A stretch of 64,000 nucleotides of DNA from Chryseobacterium sp. ON_d1. Lineage in GTDB: Bacteria > Bacteroidota > Bacteroidia > Flavobacteriales > Weeksellaceae. Location of the stretch: the NCBI RefSeq assembly GCF_006829085.1, contig NZ_BJTC01000001.1:124001-188000 (forward strand). The letters run 5' to 3'. Shown here in pieces: positions 7,598 through 16,436 of this stretch (its first letter is position 1; every line of letters starts with the position of its first letter). The position numbers and the translations under genes were made by a program. Under the pieces are notes generated by a model. That model was not told where the DNA came from, did not search any database, and worked only from the letters and a program-made list of their open reading frames with translations.

Positions 7598-8047
7598 ATG
7601 AATCTTATTAAAAGAAATTGGAGTAACGTACCAACGGTTCCTAATCTTTTCGATGATTTTTTTAATCGCGAATTTTTTAACTGGGGAAACAATAATTATT
7701 CATCAACAAGTACCACAGTTCCTTCAGTGAACATTAAAGAAAATGCCGATGCGTACGAGGTACAGGTAGCTGCTCCGGGTATGGATAAGAATGACTTCGA
7801 AATTAAGCTTGATGGAAATCTCCTGACGATCTCATCATCCAAAAAGGATAATAACGAAACAAAAGGAGAAAACTTCACCCGGAGAGAATTTAGTTATCAA
7901 TCGTTCCGGAGAAGTTTTGAATTGCCAAAAGATGTTGTAGATCAGGATAATATTCAGGCAAAATATGAAAATGGATTATTGAAACTGACTATTCCCAAGA
8001 AGGAGGAAGTAAAGCAAAAACCACCTAGGTTAATTGAAATAACATAA
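7598..8047 (+). CDS. Hsp20/alpha-crystallin small heat-shock protein
   Basis: A 149-residue cytoplasmic holdase chaperone. The N-terminal arm (about 45 residues, with the NLFDDFFNREFF motif) precedes a full alpha-crystallin domain: PSVNIKENADAYEV begins it, AAPGMDKNDFEI follows, and it closes with KYENGLLKLTIPK, which carries the conserved G-L-L of the family. A short C-terminal tail, PPRLIEIT, contains the I-x-I type motif used in oligomer assembly. It is monocistronic, with a strong terminator downstream and a perfect palindrome upstream that may mediate stress control. Confidence 0.95.
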   Translation: MNLIKRNWSNVPTVPNLFDDFFNREFFNWGNNNYSSTSTTVPSVNIKENADAYEVQVAAPGMDKNDFEIKLDGNLLTISSSKKDNNETKGENFTRREFSYQSFRRSFELPKDVVDQDNIQAKYENGLLKLTIPKKEEVKQKPPRLIEIT

Positions 8048-8070
8048 GAGTGCAGCCCAATGCACCGCTG

Positions 8071-8100
8071 AAAATAAGCCCCATAGCGGGGCTTATTTTA
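8071..8100 (+). terminator. Rho-independent terminator
   Basis: AAAATAAGCCCC (8071-8082) pairs perfectly with GGGGCTTATTTT (8088-8099) around a 5-base loop, ending in T residues. It follows the hsp20 gene by 24 bases. Confidence 0.9.
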
Positions 8101-8269
8101 TCCTCAGAAGAATTTTCTGGATGACTGATCGGAGCCCGACAGGTTTGCGTATCAGAACATTCGAATGTGTAAATTCAGATGCGCTGTAAGGGGATTTTCT
8201 CCTTAAAAGTTATTCTTCGTAAATAAATCATGGTAAATTTTTAACAGCTAATGCTATAATACAGGAAAT

Positions 8270-9430
8270 ATGCTTTGGACAGTATGTATTTTGTGTATGA
8301 CAACGCTGGGATTGATGATTTTGCTCAAAAAGCTGAATCAGCCCTATCTTATTGCCTATCTTATTGCGGGTATACTGCTTGGTCCGTATGTTCTGAAACT
8401 TTTTACCAAGCCGGAAGAAATAGAGGTTGTTGGGGAAATAGGCATATTGCTTCTTATGTTTTTCATAGGAATGGAAATTAATATTCCCAATAAAAAAAAT
8501 TTAATTATCAAACCATTATTGGCACAGGGAATCAAAATACTTCTCAGTTTTGTTTTTGCCTGGTTCATAGGGTACCTTCTTAAGCTTGATTATAAAAGTA
8601 TTGTTCTTATCGGAATGCTGTTCACATTTAACAGTACCGCTGTGGTTGTAGAGTTTTTAAAGAAGCATGGAACAATACATACAGCATTCGGGATTGTTAT
8701 CCTGAATATTTTACTGTTGCAGGATCTTCTTCTTGCCCCTGCGCTAACAGTATTAAAATTTTGGAATGGTGATGAATTCAGGTACTGGGATTTTATTCTG
8801 CCTCTGGCTGCCTGTGCAGGTATTTTCTTTATATTCAGAAAGATCAGGCATCTCAGGGAAATTAAAACATCCTATGCTTTTATAGAAAATGATCACGATT
8901 TACAGGTATTCACCGGACTTTTTATCTGTTTGGGATTTGGGCTGCTTGCAGAAGTAATTGGGATGAGTGCTGCATTAGGAAGTTTTATAGCCGGAGTGAT
9001 AGTAGGGAAAATGAAAGCTTTTCATTGGCTTGAACATTCATTGATGCCTTTTAAAGTGTTTTTTGTTTCTCTTTTCTTTGTATCCATTGGACTTCGGATG
9101 GATATTCCATATGTATTATCAAATTATAGACTTATTGTTTTAGGTACTTTGGTGGTATTGATCAGTAACAGTGTTATGTCTTCTGTTTTCTTTCGGGTGC
9201 TGAACTTTAAATGGAGAGACAGTCTGTATGGAGGTGCACTGCTTTCACAGACAGGAGAATTTGGAATTCTTGCGTTATCCATTGCTTATAAAACACATAT
9301 TGTAGAGTATGAACTTTATAAAGCAGGACTGGGGATTACGTGTCTTTCTCTGCTGTTTTCCACAGTATGGATAAGTATTGGAACGATTTTCAAATGGCGT
9401 AAGAATGGCAATGTTATTTCTGAATCCTGA
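8270..9430 (+). CDS. Cation:proton antiporter, CPA2/Kef-type membrane domain
   Basis: A 386-residue inner-membrane protein made almost entirely of hydrophobic helices (10-12). Features of the CPA2 Na+/H+ exchanger fold include the early QPYLIAYLIAGILLGP segment, EIGILLLMFFIGMEI, NSTAVVVEFLKK and LLLQDLLLAP. It lacks the C-terminal TrkA-N nucleotide-binding domain found in KefB/KefC, so it is a domain-only antiporter. K+ or Na+ export in exchange for protons is the usual role; the ion cannot be assigned. The start has a good ribosome site (ACAGGAAAT). It is a single gene, transcribed away from hsp20. Confidence 0.88.
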   Translation: MLWTVCILCMTTLGLMILLKKLNQPYLIAYLIAGILLGPYVLKLFTKPEEIEVVGEIGILLLMFFIGMEINIPNKKNLIIKPLLAQGIKILLSFVFAWFIGYLLKLDYKSIVLIGMLFTFNSTAVVVEFLKKHGTIHTAFGIVILNILLLQDLLLAPALTVLKFWNGDEFRYWDFILPLAACAGIFFIFRKIRHLREIKTSYAFIENDHDLQVFTGLFICLGFGLLAEVIGMSAALGSFIAGVIVGKMKAFHWLEHSLMPFKVFFVSLFFVSIGLRMDIPYVLSNYRLIVLGTLVVLISNSVMSSVFFRVLNFKWRDSLYGGALLSQTGEFGILALSIAYKTHIVEYELYKAGLGITCLSLLFSTVWISIGTIFKWRKNGNVISES

Positions 9431-9652
9431 ATATAATCCGGATTTCTGATTAATCCGCCTGTCATGCATTACTTTAGCAATATTGCAGGCAGGATGGGAA
9501 CGAGATGCAGATCAATTCCTTTTTTTCATTAAGATTATTATTCAGGCAGAAGCTTTTGCCAAAATCACCTCCGTATATTGCGAAGCATTGTTTCGGGCAG
9601 ATGTGGTGTTGATCTTGCTTTTTTTGAAATTTACAAAGGAAAGAGGTTGCAT

Positions 9653-10474
9653 TTATTGAATTGTATAATCCATGGTATCCACTTCAGACAGCCGGAAGTA
9701 ACCCAAAGGTGCGTTGGAAGAATGGGTCAGATTAATAATGTTTCCGTTAACAGAAGTAGGAGTTGTAGAAAACGGGCCGCTTTCTGAGCCGGAGGCATTC
9801 AGTATTTTTCGGAAATAATCATAATATCTTTTGGAAACAGCAATTAACTTAATATTGATAACATCCCCTGCAGCCAGGTCTTTATCAGAATAATAGATCG
9901 GATTCAATCCACCGTTGTTATTTTCATCATCTTTTACCTTATACTGGGGAAATGCAATATGCGGGTTTTTGTTGCTGAAAACATAGTAGTTTTTTTCATT
10001 GATATTATCCTGATAATAGTAGGTGATTTCAATTTCGTCACCCGATATTCCACCATTATTGTTTTGGATAATATTATCTTCTATTTCAGGTGCACCGGTT
10101 AATGTTTCTGTGGCTCTGTAGGTCTCTCCGTTTAAACTGATTGTTAATCTATAGCTTTCCCCAACTACCGGCAGGAAGTTATTGCAGATATATTCTCCGG
10201 TTCCTGGATCTTCAACAAAATTAAAAGCCATATCCGCTGAATTGGTAATGACTATATTGGCTCCTGAGACACTTGGGAAATCTGAATTATAATATCCTGT
10301 GGTTGTGGAAAGCTTTATTTTCTGCCGGTTTCCGGATGTGTTTTTTATCCAGTCAATGGATGCATCTATTACCAGTCTGGGTTCTGCTGTCTCAAGGTCT
10401 ACATCAATTACTTTTTCACAGGCAATAAGCAATAATTCCATTGCGATCAGTATATATATTCTTATTGTTTTCAT
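9653..10474 (-). CDS. DUF4249 lipoprotein (TonB receptor partner no. 1)
   Basis: A 273-residue lipoprotein: signal peptide followed by LLLIAC with lipobox Cys19, then EKVIDVDL, the usual start of DUF4249. The remainder is beta-rich. Members of this family sit directly downstream of TonB-dependent receptors in Bacteroidota and are thought to act as surface partners, like SusD for SusC, but the ligand is not known. It lies 17 bases after the receptor gene and is surely co-transcribed. A paralogous pair is at 48116-51265. The DUF4249 call is secure; the partner role is inferred. Confidence 0.88.
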   Translation of the reverse strand: MKTIRIYILIAMELLLIACEKVIDVDLETAEPRLVIDASIDWIKNTSGNRQKIKLSTTTGYYNSDFPSVSGANIVITNSADMAFNFVEDPGTGEYICNNFLPVVGESYRLTISLNGETYRATETLTGAPEIEDNIIQNNNGGISGDEIEITYYYQDNINEKNYYVFSNKNPHIAFPQYKVKDDENNNGGLNPIYYSDKDLAAGDVINIKLIAVSKRYYDYFRKILNASGSESGPFSTTPTSVNGNIINLTHSSNAPLGYFRLSEVDTMDYTIQ

Positions 10475-10491
10475 TGTACTGGTAAGAATTT

Positions 10492-12867
10492 TTAGAATTT
10501 AAAATTATAAGTAACACTTGGGATAATCCCGAAAATAGATATCTGCCTTGCCTCACTGATTCCGGTATCCGGATTCTGGCCAAAATTAACGGCTGCAGCA
10601 TTGTTTCTTCCATAAACATTATAAATACTGAATACCCATTCTCCTTTCCACTTTCTTATTTTATCAGGTTTCGGGGTATAGGTTGCAGATAAATCCAAAT
10701 GATGGTAAGCAGGGATCGAATTTCTGTTTCTTTCTCCATAGTTGGCTATTGTGATACCCTGATACTGGTATTTTCCATTGGGATAGGTGGCTGCTTTTCC
10801 TGTCTGATAGGTAAAAATTCCTCCAAAGCTCCATTTTTTTGAGAGCTGATAAGCAGCTGTCAGTGAGAAGTTATGCGTTTTATCGTAATTAGCACGATAC
10901 CACTGACCGTTATTGATTCCTGGTTCGTCTGCATTTCTGCCGGGGGTTCTTTGTTCTGCACGGGATAGAGTATAGGAAAGCCAGCCTGTTAATCTGCCTG
11001 AATTTTTTTTAGTCATAATTTCCAGGCCATAGGCTCTTCCTTCACCATTCAGCATCACCTGTTCAATAGCTTTATGGGCAATAAGCTCTGCACCGTCAAT
11101 ATAATCGGCTTTATTTTTTATCTTTTTATAAAAAGTTTCCACTTCCAGAGAATAGTTTCCGTTATTGAAATTCCGGAAATATCCCAATGCTACCTGATCC
11201 AGAATCTGAGGCTTCAGATAGCTGTCGCTGGGTGCCCAGATGTCCAGCGGGGAAACAGAAGCGGTATTGGAGATGAGGTGAACATACTGTGCCATGCGGT
11301 TATAGCTGGCTTTAAATGATTGATTGTCATCTAAAGCATAAGATATCCCCAAACGCGGCTCCAGATTTCCAAAGCCGATAATTTTTTTATTTTTTCCGTA
11401 ACTGATACTGCCTGTAGGGGTTCCCTCTTCATAAATCTGCATTTCCTGATTGTAAACAACAGCTTCATTATGGGTATAAGTATTGACCTGCTGTGCCCCT
11501 AAACGCATAAAATTACTGTATCTTAAGCCGTAATTGACAGACAGGTGATCTGAAAATTTTTGTTCAGCATTAATATAAATGGCATTTTCCATTGCATTTT
11601 TTTTTGCGATCTGGTCTGGCTTTATTGTTGAATTTTCTCCAAAGGGGGCAATGGTACCGGGATTGAACTGGTAATAAATAGAGTTCAGTCCGTAATTCAG
11701 ACTCAACTTGTCAGACAGATAATGTTTGAAGTCGTATTTAAAATTATAATTTTTGATGTTTGATTTCCAGTCGATTCCTGCGAATTTTATCTGTAATCCA
11801 TAATTGTAATCGCTGTAAATGACTGACGCATTGGAAAATAATTTATCAGAAAATATATGATTCCATCTTAAATTAAGAAGCGTATTGCCATAATCGTTCA
11901 TGAAGCTGTTATTGAAGCTCATATCGTCTTTCCCAAAATATCCGGATACATAAAGGCTGTTTTTAGTATTCAGCTTAAAATTCAGCTTTGCATTTAAATC
12001 ATAGAAGTAAGCTGAGTTAGGTTTTTTGGCCAATTTCATAAAAAGATGGGCGTAGGAGGCCCTGCCTGCTATTACGAAAGAACTTTTTTCTTTGACAACA
12101 GGACCTTCTATCAGCAACCTGCTGGAAACAGCTCCAATACCTCCTGTAGCATGATATTCTTTATTATTTCCTTCTTTCTGATAAATATCCAGAACCGAAG
12201 AGATACGGCCGCCATAATTGGAAGGAATTCCCCCCTTATACAGTTTCAGGTCTTTGATGACATCAGCATTGAAAACAGAGAAGAATCCAAACAGATGGGA
12301 GGTGTTATAAACAATTGCTTCATCAAGAAGAACAAGATTGCCATCTACAGAACCGCCTCTTACATTGAATCCTGAGGATCCTTCCTGCGCATTGGCAACT
12401 CCCGGAAGCTGCAGGATGGACTTCAGAATATCCACTTCACCCATTACTGCAGGCATTTTTCTGATCGTTGCGATGGACAGTTTGTTGACGCTCATTTCCG
12501 GAGTTCTGATATTGGTTTTTGTACTGTTCCCTTTTAATATCACTTCTCCTATTGATTTTGTACGGCTGCTTTCCGTTAGGGTAAAATTTCTCTGCATATT
12601 TTCTGTTATGGAAATTTTCTCTTCAGTTATATCAAAATCAGGGTAATTGATCACCACTGTATAATCACCTTTAGGAAGGCTGATAGAGTAGAAGCCATAG
12701 GAATTGGTAACCGCTGTTATATTGGCTTCAGGAACTGAAATAGTGGCCCCGATAAGTGTTTCATTATTTGATCTGCTGGCAATGATCCCGCTGAGTGTCA
12801 CTTTTTCCTGTCCAAAAGCTGCTGCTGAAATCATCACAAAAAGTGAAAGGTATGATTTGTTCTTCAT
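10492..12867 (-). CDS. TonB-dependent receptor with carboxypeptidase-like N-terminal domain (no. 1)
   Basis: A 791-residue outer-membrane active transporter. In order: signal peptide ending AAFG, a CarboxypepD_reg-like domain (residues about 22-100, with YGFYSISLPKGDY), a plug domain (about 115-230, with SSGFNVRGG and YGGRISSVLD), then the beta-barrel, ending with the outer-membrane signature PSVTYNFKF. No TonB box can be picked with confidence. It pairs with the DUF4249 lipoprotein immediately downstream. The divergent LytS/LytTR genes across a 256-bp spacer suggest that this uptake system is regulated by, or senses with, that two-component set. The substrate is unknown. Confidence 0.92.
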   Translation of the reverse strand: MKNKSYLSLFVMISAAAFGQEKVTLSGIIASRSNNETLIGATISVPEANITAVTNSYGFYSISLPKGDYTVVINYPDFDITEEKISITENMQRNFTLTESSRTKSIGEVILKGNSTKTNIRTPEMSVNKLSIATIRKMPAVMGEVDILKSILQLPGVANAQEGSSGFNVRGGSVDGNLVLLDEAIVYNTSHLFGFFSVFNADVIKDLKLYKGGIPSNYGGRISSVLDIYQKEGNNKEYHATGGIGAVSSRLLIEGPVVKEKSSFVIAGRASYAHLFMKLAKKPNSAYFYDLNAKLNFKLNTKNSLYVSGYFGKDDMSFNNSFMNDYGNTLLNLRWNHIFSDKLFSNASVIYSDYNYGLQIKFAGIDWKSNIKNYNFKYDFKHYLSDKLSLNYGLNSIYYQFNPGTIAPFGENSTIKPDQIAKKNAMENAIYINAEQKFSDHLSVNYGLRYSNFMRLGAQQVNTYTHNEAVVYNQEMQIYEEGTPTGSISYGKNKKIIGFGNLEPRLGISYALDDNQSFKASYNRMAQYVHLISNTASVSPLDIWAPSDSYLKPQILDQVALGYFRNFNNGNYSLEVETFYKKIKNKADYIDGAELIAHKAIEQVMLNGEGRAYGLEIMTKKNSGRLTGWLSYTLSRAEQRTPGRNADEPGINNGQWYRANYDKTHNFSLTAAYQLSKKWSFGGIFTYQTGKAATYPNGKYQYQGITIANYGERNRNSIPAYHHLDLSATYTPKPDKIRKWKGEWVFSIYNVYGRNNAAAVNFGQNPDTGISEARQISIFGIIPSVTYNFKF

Positions 12868-13123
12868 TAGGATCCCGTTAATTATAAATCTTGAGCGAAA
12901 GTATTGTTTTGAAAAGCCCGGAATTCAGGTAATTATACCAAAGTGTTTGATTATTATATGAAAGGATGTTTTTAAAAGATCAAAATTCAATGTGTTTTTT
13001 TTATAACTTTTAGAAATTGAATGACAGTATTGAATTTTTTGTATACAAAAGATATGCTTTCGTATAAAATGTCATCTGCCTCTGCTGTATGATTTAATTT
13101 TGTAATATATTATTGTTAAAACA

Positions 13124-14140
13124 ATGAGCCAAAATCTAGATAATCAGTTCAAGGATGAAAATTGGATATTTCAGTTTTTTGTTTCCGCCAGATACAGAAT
13201 CATCAGGCATTTGATTCTGTTTCTTTTTATAAGTGTTGTATTGTATAACAGCAGACCGGAAATTACAGAACCAACCCCCGTTTTAATGCTGGTCATATTG
13301 TTGTTTTACTGTAATATGTATATTCTGGTGCCGAGGCTTTTATTTAAAAATAAATATATATGGTACTGCCTGGCTGTCATTACAATTCTTGCAGCCATTG
13401 TTATTTCAGCAAAAGTATTGCTGGCATATTTTGGACGTTCAACTTCTGATGATCTGAATATCCTGCTTTTTTCAACCCTTATCTTGGTTCTCTTTGCTGC
13501 TTCTGCTTCAATAAAATTATTTCAGAAATGGATGTTGGATAAGCAGCTGATTTTTGAGCTTGAAAGATCCAGAACATCTGCTGAACTTGAGCAGCTGAAA
13601 AACCAGATCAATCCCCATTTTCTTTTCAATATGCTTAATAATGCCAATGTTCTTACTAAAAAAGACCCTGAAAGGGCATCACTGGTTTTATTGAGATTAA
13701 GTGACCTGCTGCGGTATCAGTTATATGACAGTACCAGAGAAAAGGTCCTGCTGACATCAGACATCCATTTTTTGGAAGATTTTCTGAACCTGGAAAAGAT
13801 CAGACGGGATACCTTTAATTTTATCCTTTCCAAGGAAGGTAATATAAGTGGTGTACTGGTTCCCCCTTTATTATTTATTTCGTTTGTTGAAAACGCTGTA
13901 AAACACAATAATGATTCAGCAAGATCATCGTATGTAAATGTTTTTTTTGAAGTGAAAGATGATGAATTGATTTTTCAGTGCATCAATTCAAAACCACAGC
14001 ATAAAGCGGTCCCTTATTCCGGAGGGTTAGGCCTGGCTAATATTAAACGGAGACTTGAATTATTATTTCCATTAAGCCATTCATTAAAAATTATAAATGA
14101 TGTTGAATCCTTTACTGTCTATTTATCCATTAAATTATGA
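13124..14140 (+). CDS. LytS/YehU-type sensor histidine kinase
   Basis: A 338-residue inner-membrane kinase. Four membrane helices are visible (about residues 27-42, 52-70, 80-102 and 112-130), then a short coiled region and the His_kinase domain. The phospho-acceptor is His165 in NQINPHFLFNMLNN. The ATPase part shows FVENAVKHN (N box) and GGLGLANIKRRL (G box). It has no extracellular sensor domain, so it probably senses within the membrane. The stop overlaps the next start (ATGA, 14137-14140). It should phosphorylate the LytTR regulator at 14576. It is divergent from the TonB receptor operon. Confidence 0.92.
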   Translation: MSQNLDNQFKDENWIFQFFVSARYRIIRHLILFLFISVVLYNSRPEITEPTPVLMLVILLFYCNMYILVPRLLFKNKYIWYCLAVITILAAIVISAKVLLAYFGRSTSDDLNILLFSTLILVLFAASASIKLFQKWMLDKQLIFELERSRTSAELEQLKNQINPHFLFNMLNNANVLTKKDPERASLVLLRLSDLLRYQLYDSTREKVLLTSDIHFLEDFLNLEKIRRDTFNFILSKEGNISGVLVPPLLFISFVENAVKHNNDSARSSYVNVFFEVKDDELIFQCINSKPQHKAVPYSGGLGLANIKRRLELLFPLSHSLKIINDVESFTVYLSIKL

Positions 14141-14526
14141 ATTGCATTATTGTAACCCAGGATTTTCTGATAGAAAAAAGCATCAGAAAACTCGTTCTGG
14201 AATCGGATTACCTGTATCTGCTGTCTGCCTTTCAGGCATTTGATAAAGCATCAGCATATATGGCAGACCACTGTATTGATATTCTGTTTTTCGACATTCA
14301 GATGTATGATTTTGGCAGTATTGAATTTATTTATACCATTCCTGAAGATACTTTTGTCATCTTTGTTCCCCAACCTGATCCATTTATCAATAGTGCCATC
14401 AATGAAAAACCTTTCTCAAACCTGATCATGAAACGCTTCAAAAAAGGACTGGATGAAGCAAGGTTTTTTCTCAGCCTTGGTAAGAAAGAAAAATATAACA
14501 GATCATCTGATTACTTTATTATTTAG
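14137..14526 (+). CDS. Degenerate stand-alone receiver-like protein
   Basis: A 129-residue protein overlapping the kinase stop by 4 bases. It aligns along its length with the receiver domain of the LytTR regulator two genes on: MNCIIVTQDF against MKCIIVDDEP, and LFFDIQMYDF against VFLDIQMPGI. The phospho-acceptor Asp53 is kept, but the acidic pair that binds Mg is replaced (Thr7-Gln8 instead of Asp-Asp), the conserved Thr region reads VIFVPQPD and the LytTR output domain is absent. It may be a phosphorylation-independent partner or a decoy for the kinase. The origin by duplication of its neighbour is inferred. Confidence 0.7.
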   Translation: MNCIIVTQDFLIEKSIRKLVLESDYLYLLSAFQAFDKASAYMADHCIDILFFDIQMYDFGSIEFIYTIPEDTFVIFVPQPDPFINSAINEKPFSNLIMKRFKKGLDEARFFLSLGKKEKYNRSSDYFII

Positions 14527-14575
14527 AGAAAGTGCAATGAGAAAATATTAATTTTATATCTGTAAATCCTGAAAT

Positions 14576-15307
14576 ATGAAATGTATAATTGTAGATGATG
14601 AACCCCTGGCAAGAGAAGCCATTAATATGCTTATAGATGAAACCGAGGACCTGCATCTGCTGGGTACATTTAATGGTGCTGAACCTGCCGGGATCTTTTT
14701 AAAAGATAATCCCAATACGGTAGACCTTGTTTTTCTGGACATTCAGATGCCCGGTATCAACGGTATTGAATTTTCAAATTCTTTTCCGAAAGAAACTCTG
14801 GTGGTGTTCACCACTGCGTTTTCTGAATTTGCGGTAGACAGCTATGAGGTGGATGCGGTGGATTATCTTATAAAACCCATAAGGCTGGAACGTTTTCAAA
14901 AAGCGGTAGAAAAGGCAAGGAGCTACTCCAAATTAGTGAAAATAGATCACAGTTTTTCCAATATAGAGACCAGTACAGATGATTATCTGTTTGTCCGGGC
15001 GGAACGGAAAATGTTTAAACTTCATTTTAAAGATATTCTTTTTATCCAGGGTTTAAAAGACTATGTGATTTTGCATACAGAGAACCAAAAAATCATTACG
15101 GCAATGAACATTAAAACAATTCAGGAACAGCTGCCGAAAAACATTTTTGTAAGAGTGAGCAAATCATATATCGTTAATTCCTTACACATAAACTCTTTAG
15201 ATAATAATACCATTTACATTAAGGAAAGTGAAATTCCTATTGGAAATATATACAGGGATTATTTCTTTAAAGAATTTGTCACCAAAAAGATGCTGGGCAG
15301 ATTTTAA
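14576..15307 (+). CDS. LytTR family response regulator
   Basis: A 243-residue regulator. The receiver domain (1-115) is complete: Asp7-Asp8 acidic pair, phospho-acceptor Asp55 in VFLDIQMPG, Thr79-Thr80 and Lys100 in YLIKP. From about residue 135 a LytTR DNA-binding domain follows, with FVRAERKMFKLHF, FIQGLKDYVILHT and FVRVSKSYIVN. It should be the phosphorylation target of the kinase at 13124. It is the third gene of the set and lies 49 bases after the degenerate receiver. Likely targets are its own operon or the divergent TonB receptor genes; this is inference from position. Confidence 0.93.
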   Translation: MKCIIVDDEPLAREAINMLIDETEDLHLLGTFNGAEPAGIFLKDNPNTVDLVFLDIQMPGINGIEFSNSFPKETLVVFTTAFSEFAVDSYEVDAVDYLIKPIRLERFQKAVEKARSYSKLVKIDHSFSNIETSTDDYLFVRAERKMFKLHFKDILFIQGLKDYVILHTENQKIITAMNIKTIQEQLPKNIFVRVSKSYIVNSLHINSLDNNTIYIKESEIPIGNIYRDYFFKEFVTKKMLGRF

Positions 15308-15367
15308 TATAGATAAAATTACTAAAGGAATTATGGAGGTTCAGCAATGAAAAATCTGATAGCACAA

Positions 15368-16222
15368 TTATTTATATAAATCCTTTTCTATAAAATTATT
15401 AAATCGTTTCAGAAACTCTTTTGCACGTGTTTCTTTGTTCCTGATTAACTCTTGTTTGGTCAAGGGATTTCCGGTATTTGAATCAAATAATATTGTTTCT
15501 GACATTCCGGAAGAACTGTGCATGAGTTTGATATTTTTAGCAGGATCTTGTAAGTATTCATTCCAAAGCTTGTTGAATTTTTCCTTTGTCAGGAGAATTT
15601 CTGCCGTTTTTGCATCTATAAGTGAAAAGCCGTCTTTGAGTTTCATACTCCCGGCCAGATTGAAAATATGAGTTCCTTCTTCATCTTCGATCTGTAAAAT
15701 CAGGCCGGGCAAACCACAAAATTTATAAGGTCCGTCCTGGATCTGAATTTCATGGGTAAACCAGGCAATCCAGTTTCTGCCGCCAAAATATGTAGTCGCT
15801 TTCTGAGCTTTAAAAACTTCAATGCTTTTTGTTTCAGGTAGAATTGTCCAATTTATTTTATCCGGTTCCTTTACTGCAACATTGCTGGCGTTCAGTGAGG
15901 TATGATATATTGTTTCTAAACCTGGGTATGTTTTGGATACCCGAAAATTGACTTTGGGATGTTTGATCTTCCTGAAATCAATGTTGACGGAATTTGAAGC
16001 CTTTCCTTTTTCAACTTCAGCATTGAGAAGAGAGTCCCGCGTAATCAGCAATGCACTGTAAAAATAGGAGCCTTCTTTGGTGATATCAAGATTCATTATT
16101 TCCTTTTCTGCTTTATCCTTGTTTAAGGTATCCATCTTAAATGAATATTCGTAGACAAATCTTTGATTTTGAGAAAACAAAATTCCTGAGATCAACAGGA
16201 ACAGTGTGATGATGATTTTCAT
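15368..16222 (-). CDS. GLPGLI family protein, secreted
   Basis: A 284-residue exported protein of the Bacteroidota GLPGLI family, named after the motif seen here as FCGLPGLILQI. The signal peptide is MKIIITLFLLISGILFSQ. An in-frame ATG lies 35 codons upstream (16327), but a -7 element on this strand (16256-16263) falls between the two, so the start at 16222, which gives a proper signal peptide, is chosen. GLPGLI proteins are envelope proteins of unknown function. It is convergent with the LytTR gene. Confidence 0.88.
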   Translation of the reverse strand: MKIIITLFLLISGILFSQNQRFVYEYSFKMDTLNKDKAEKEIMNLDITKEGSYFYSALLITRDSLLNAEVEKGKASNSVNIDFRKIKHPKVNFRVSKTYPGLETIYHTSLNASNVAVKEPDKINWTILPETKSIEVFKAQKATTYFGGRNWIAWFTHEIQIQDGPYKFCGLPGLILQIEDEEGTHIFNLAGSMKLKDGFSLIDAKTAEILLTKEKFNKLWNEYLQDPAKNIKLMHSSSGMSETILFDSNTGNPLTKQELIRNKETRAKEFLKRFNNFIEKDLYK

Positions 16223-16255
16223 TTTTAAAATTAACAAGCGGTTATTAATATCGTT

Positions 16256-16263
16256 CAAATATA
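16256..16263 (-). promoter_or_regulatory. -7 promoter element for GLPGLI gene
   Basis: On the minus strand this reads TATATTTG, a perfect TAnnTTTG, 33 bases before the chosen start codon. No clear -33 TTG is seen, so it is a supporting signal only. Confidence 0.4.
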
Positions 16264-16350
16264 ACAATGTTTCTGAAACAGACCGTCTGGATATCTGTAA
16301 AACTAACTCAATAAACGGCAACTTCAAAACGTTACCGGTAAAATAAAATC

Positions 16351-16385
16351 AACAAAAAAGCCTTGGATCGAATGTTCAAGGCTTT
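16351..16385 (-). terminator. Rho-independent terminator of phzF-like gene
   Basis: AAAGCCTTG (16357-16365) and CAAGGCTTT (16377-16385) form a 9-bp stem; on the minus strand it is followed by a T-rich run. It lies 52 bases past the stop of the PhzF-family gene. Confidence 0.8.
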
Positions 16386-16436
16386 ATGTTATCTCTGGGT
16401 GCTTTCGTTTTACATACAAGATTATCGTGATTTTTA

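Noticed and set aside
9505..9615. Short plus-strand ORF of 36 codons ending in a Cys-rich stretch (GQMWC)
   Set aside because: It has no promoter or conserved motif and lies in the downstream region of the DUF4249 gene; probably chance.
15344..15376. 10-codon ORF MKNLIAQLFI after the LytTR gene
   Set aside because: It is too short to support and overlaps the end of the converging GLPGLI gene.
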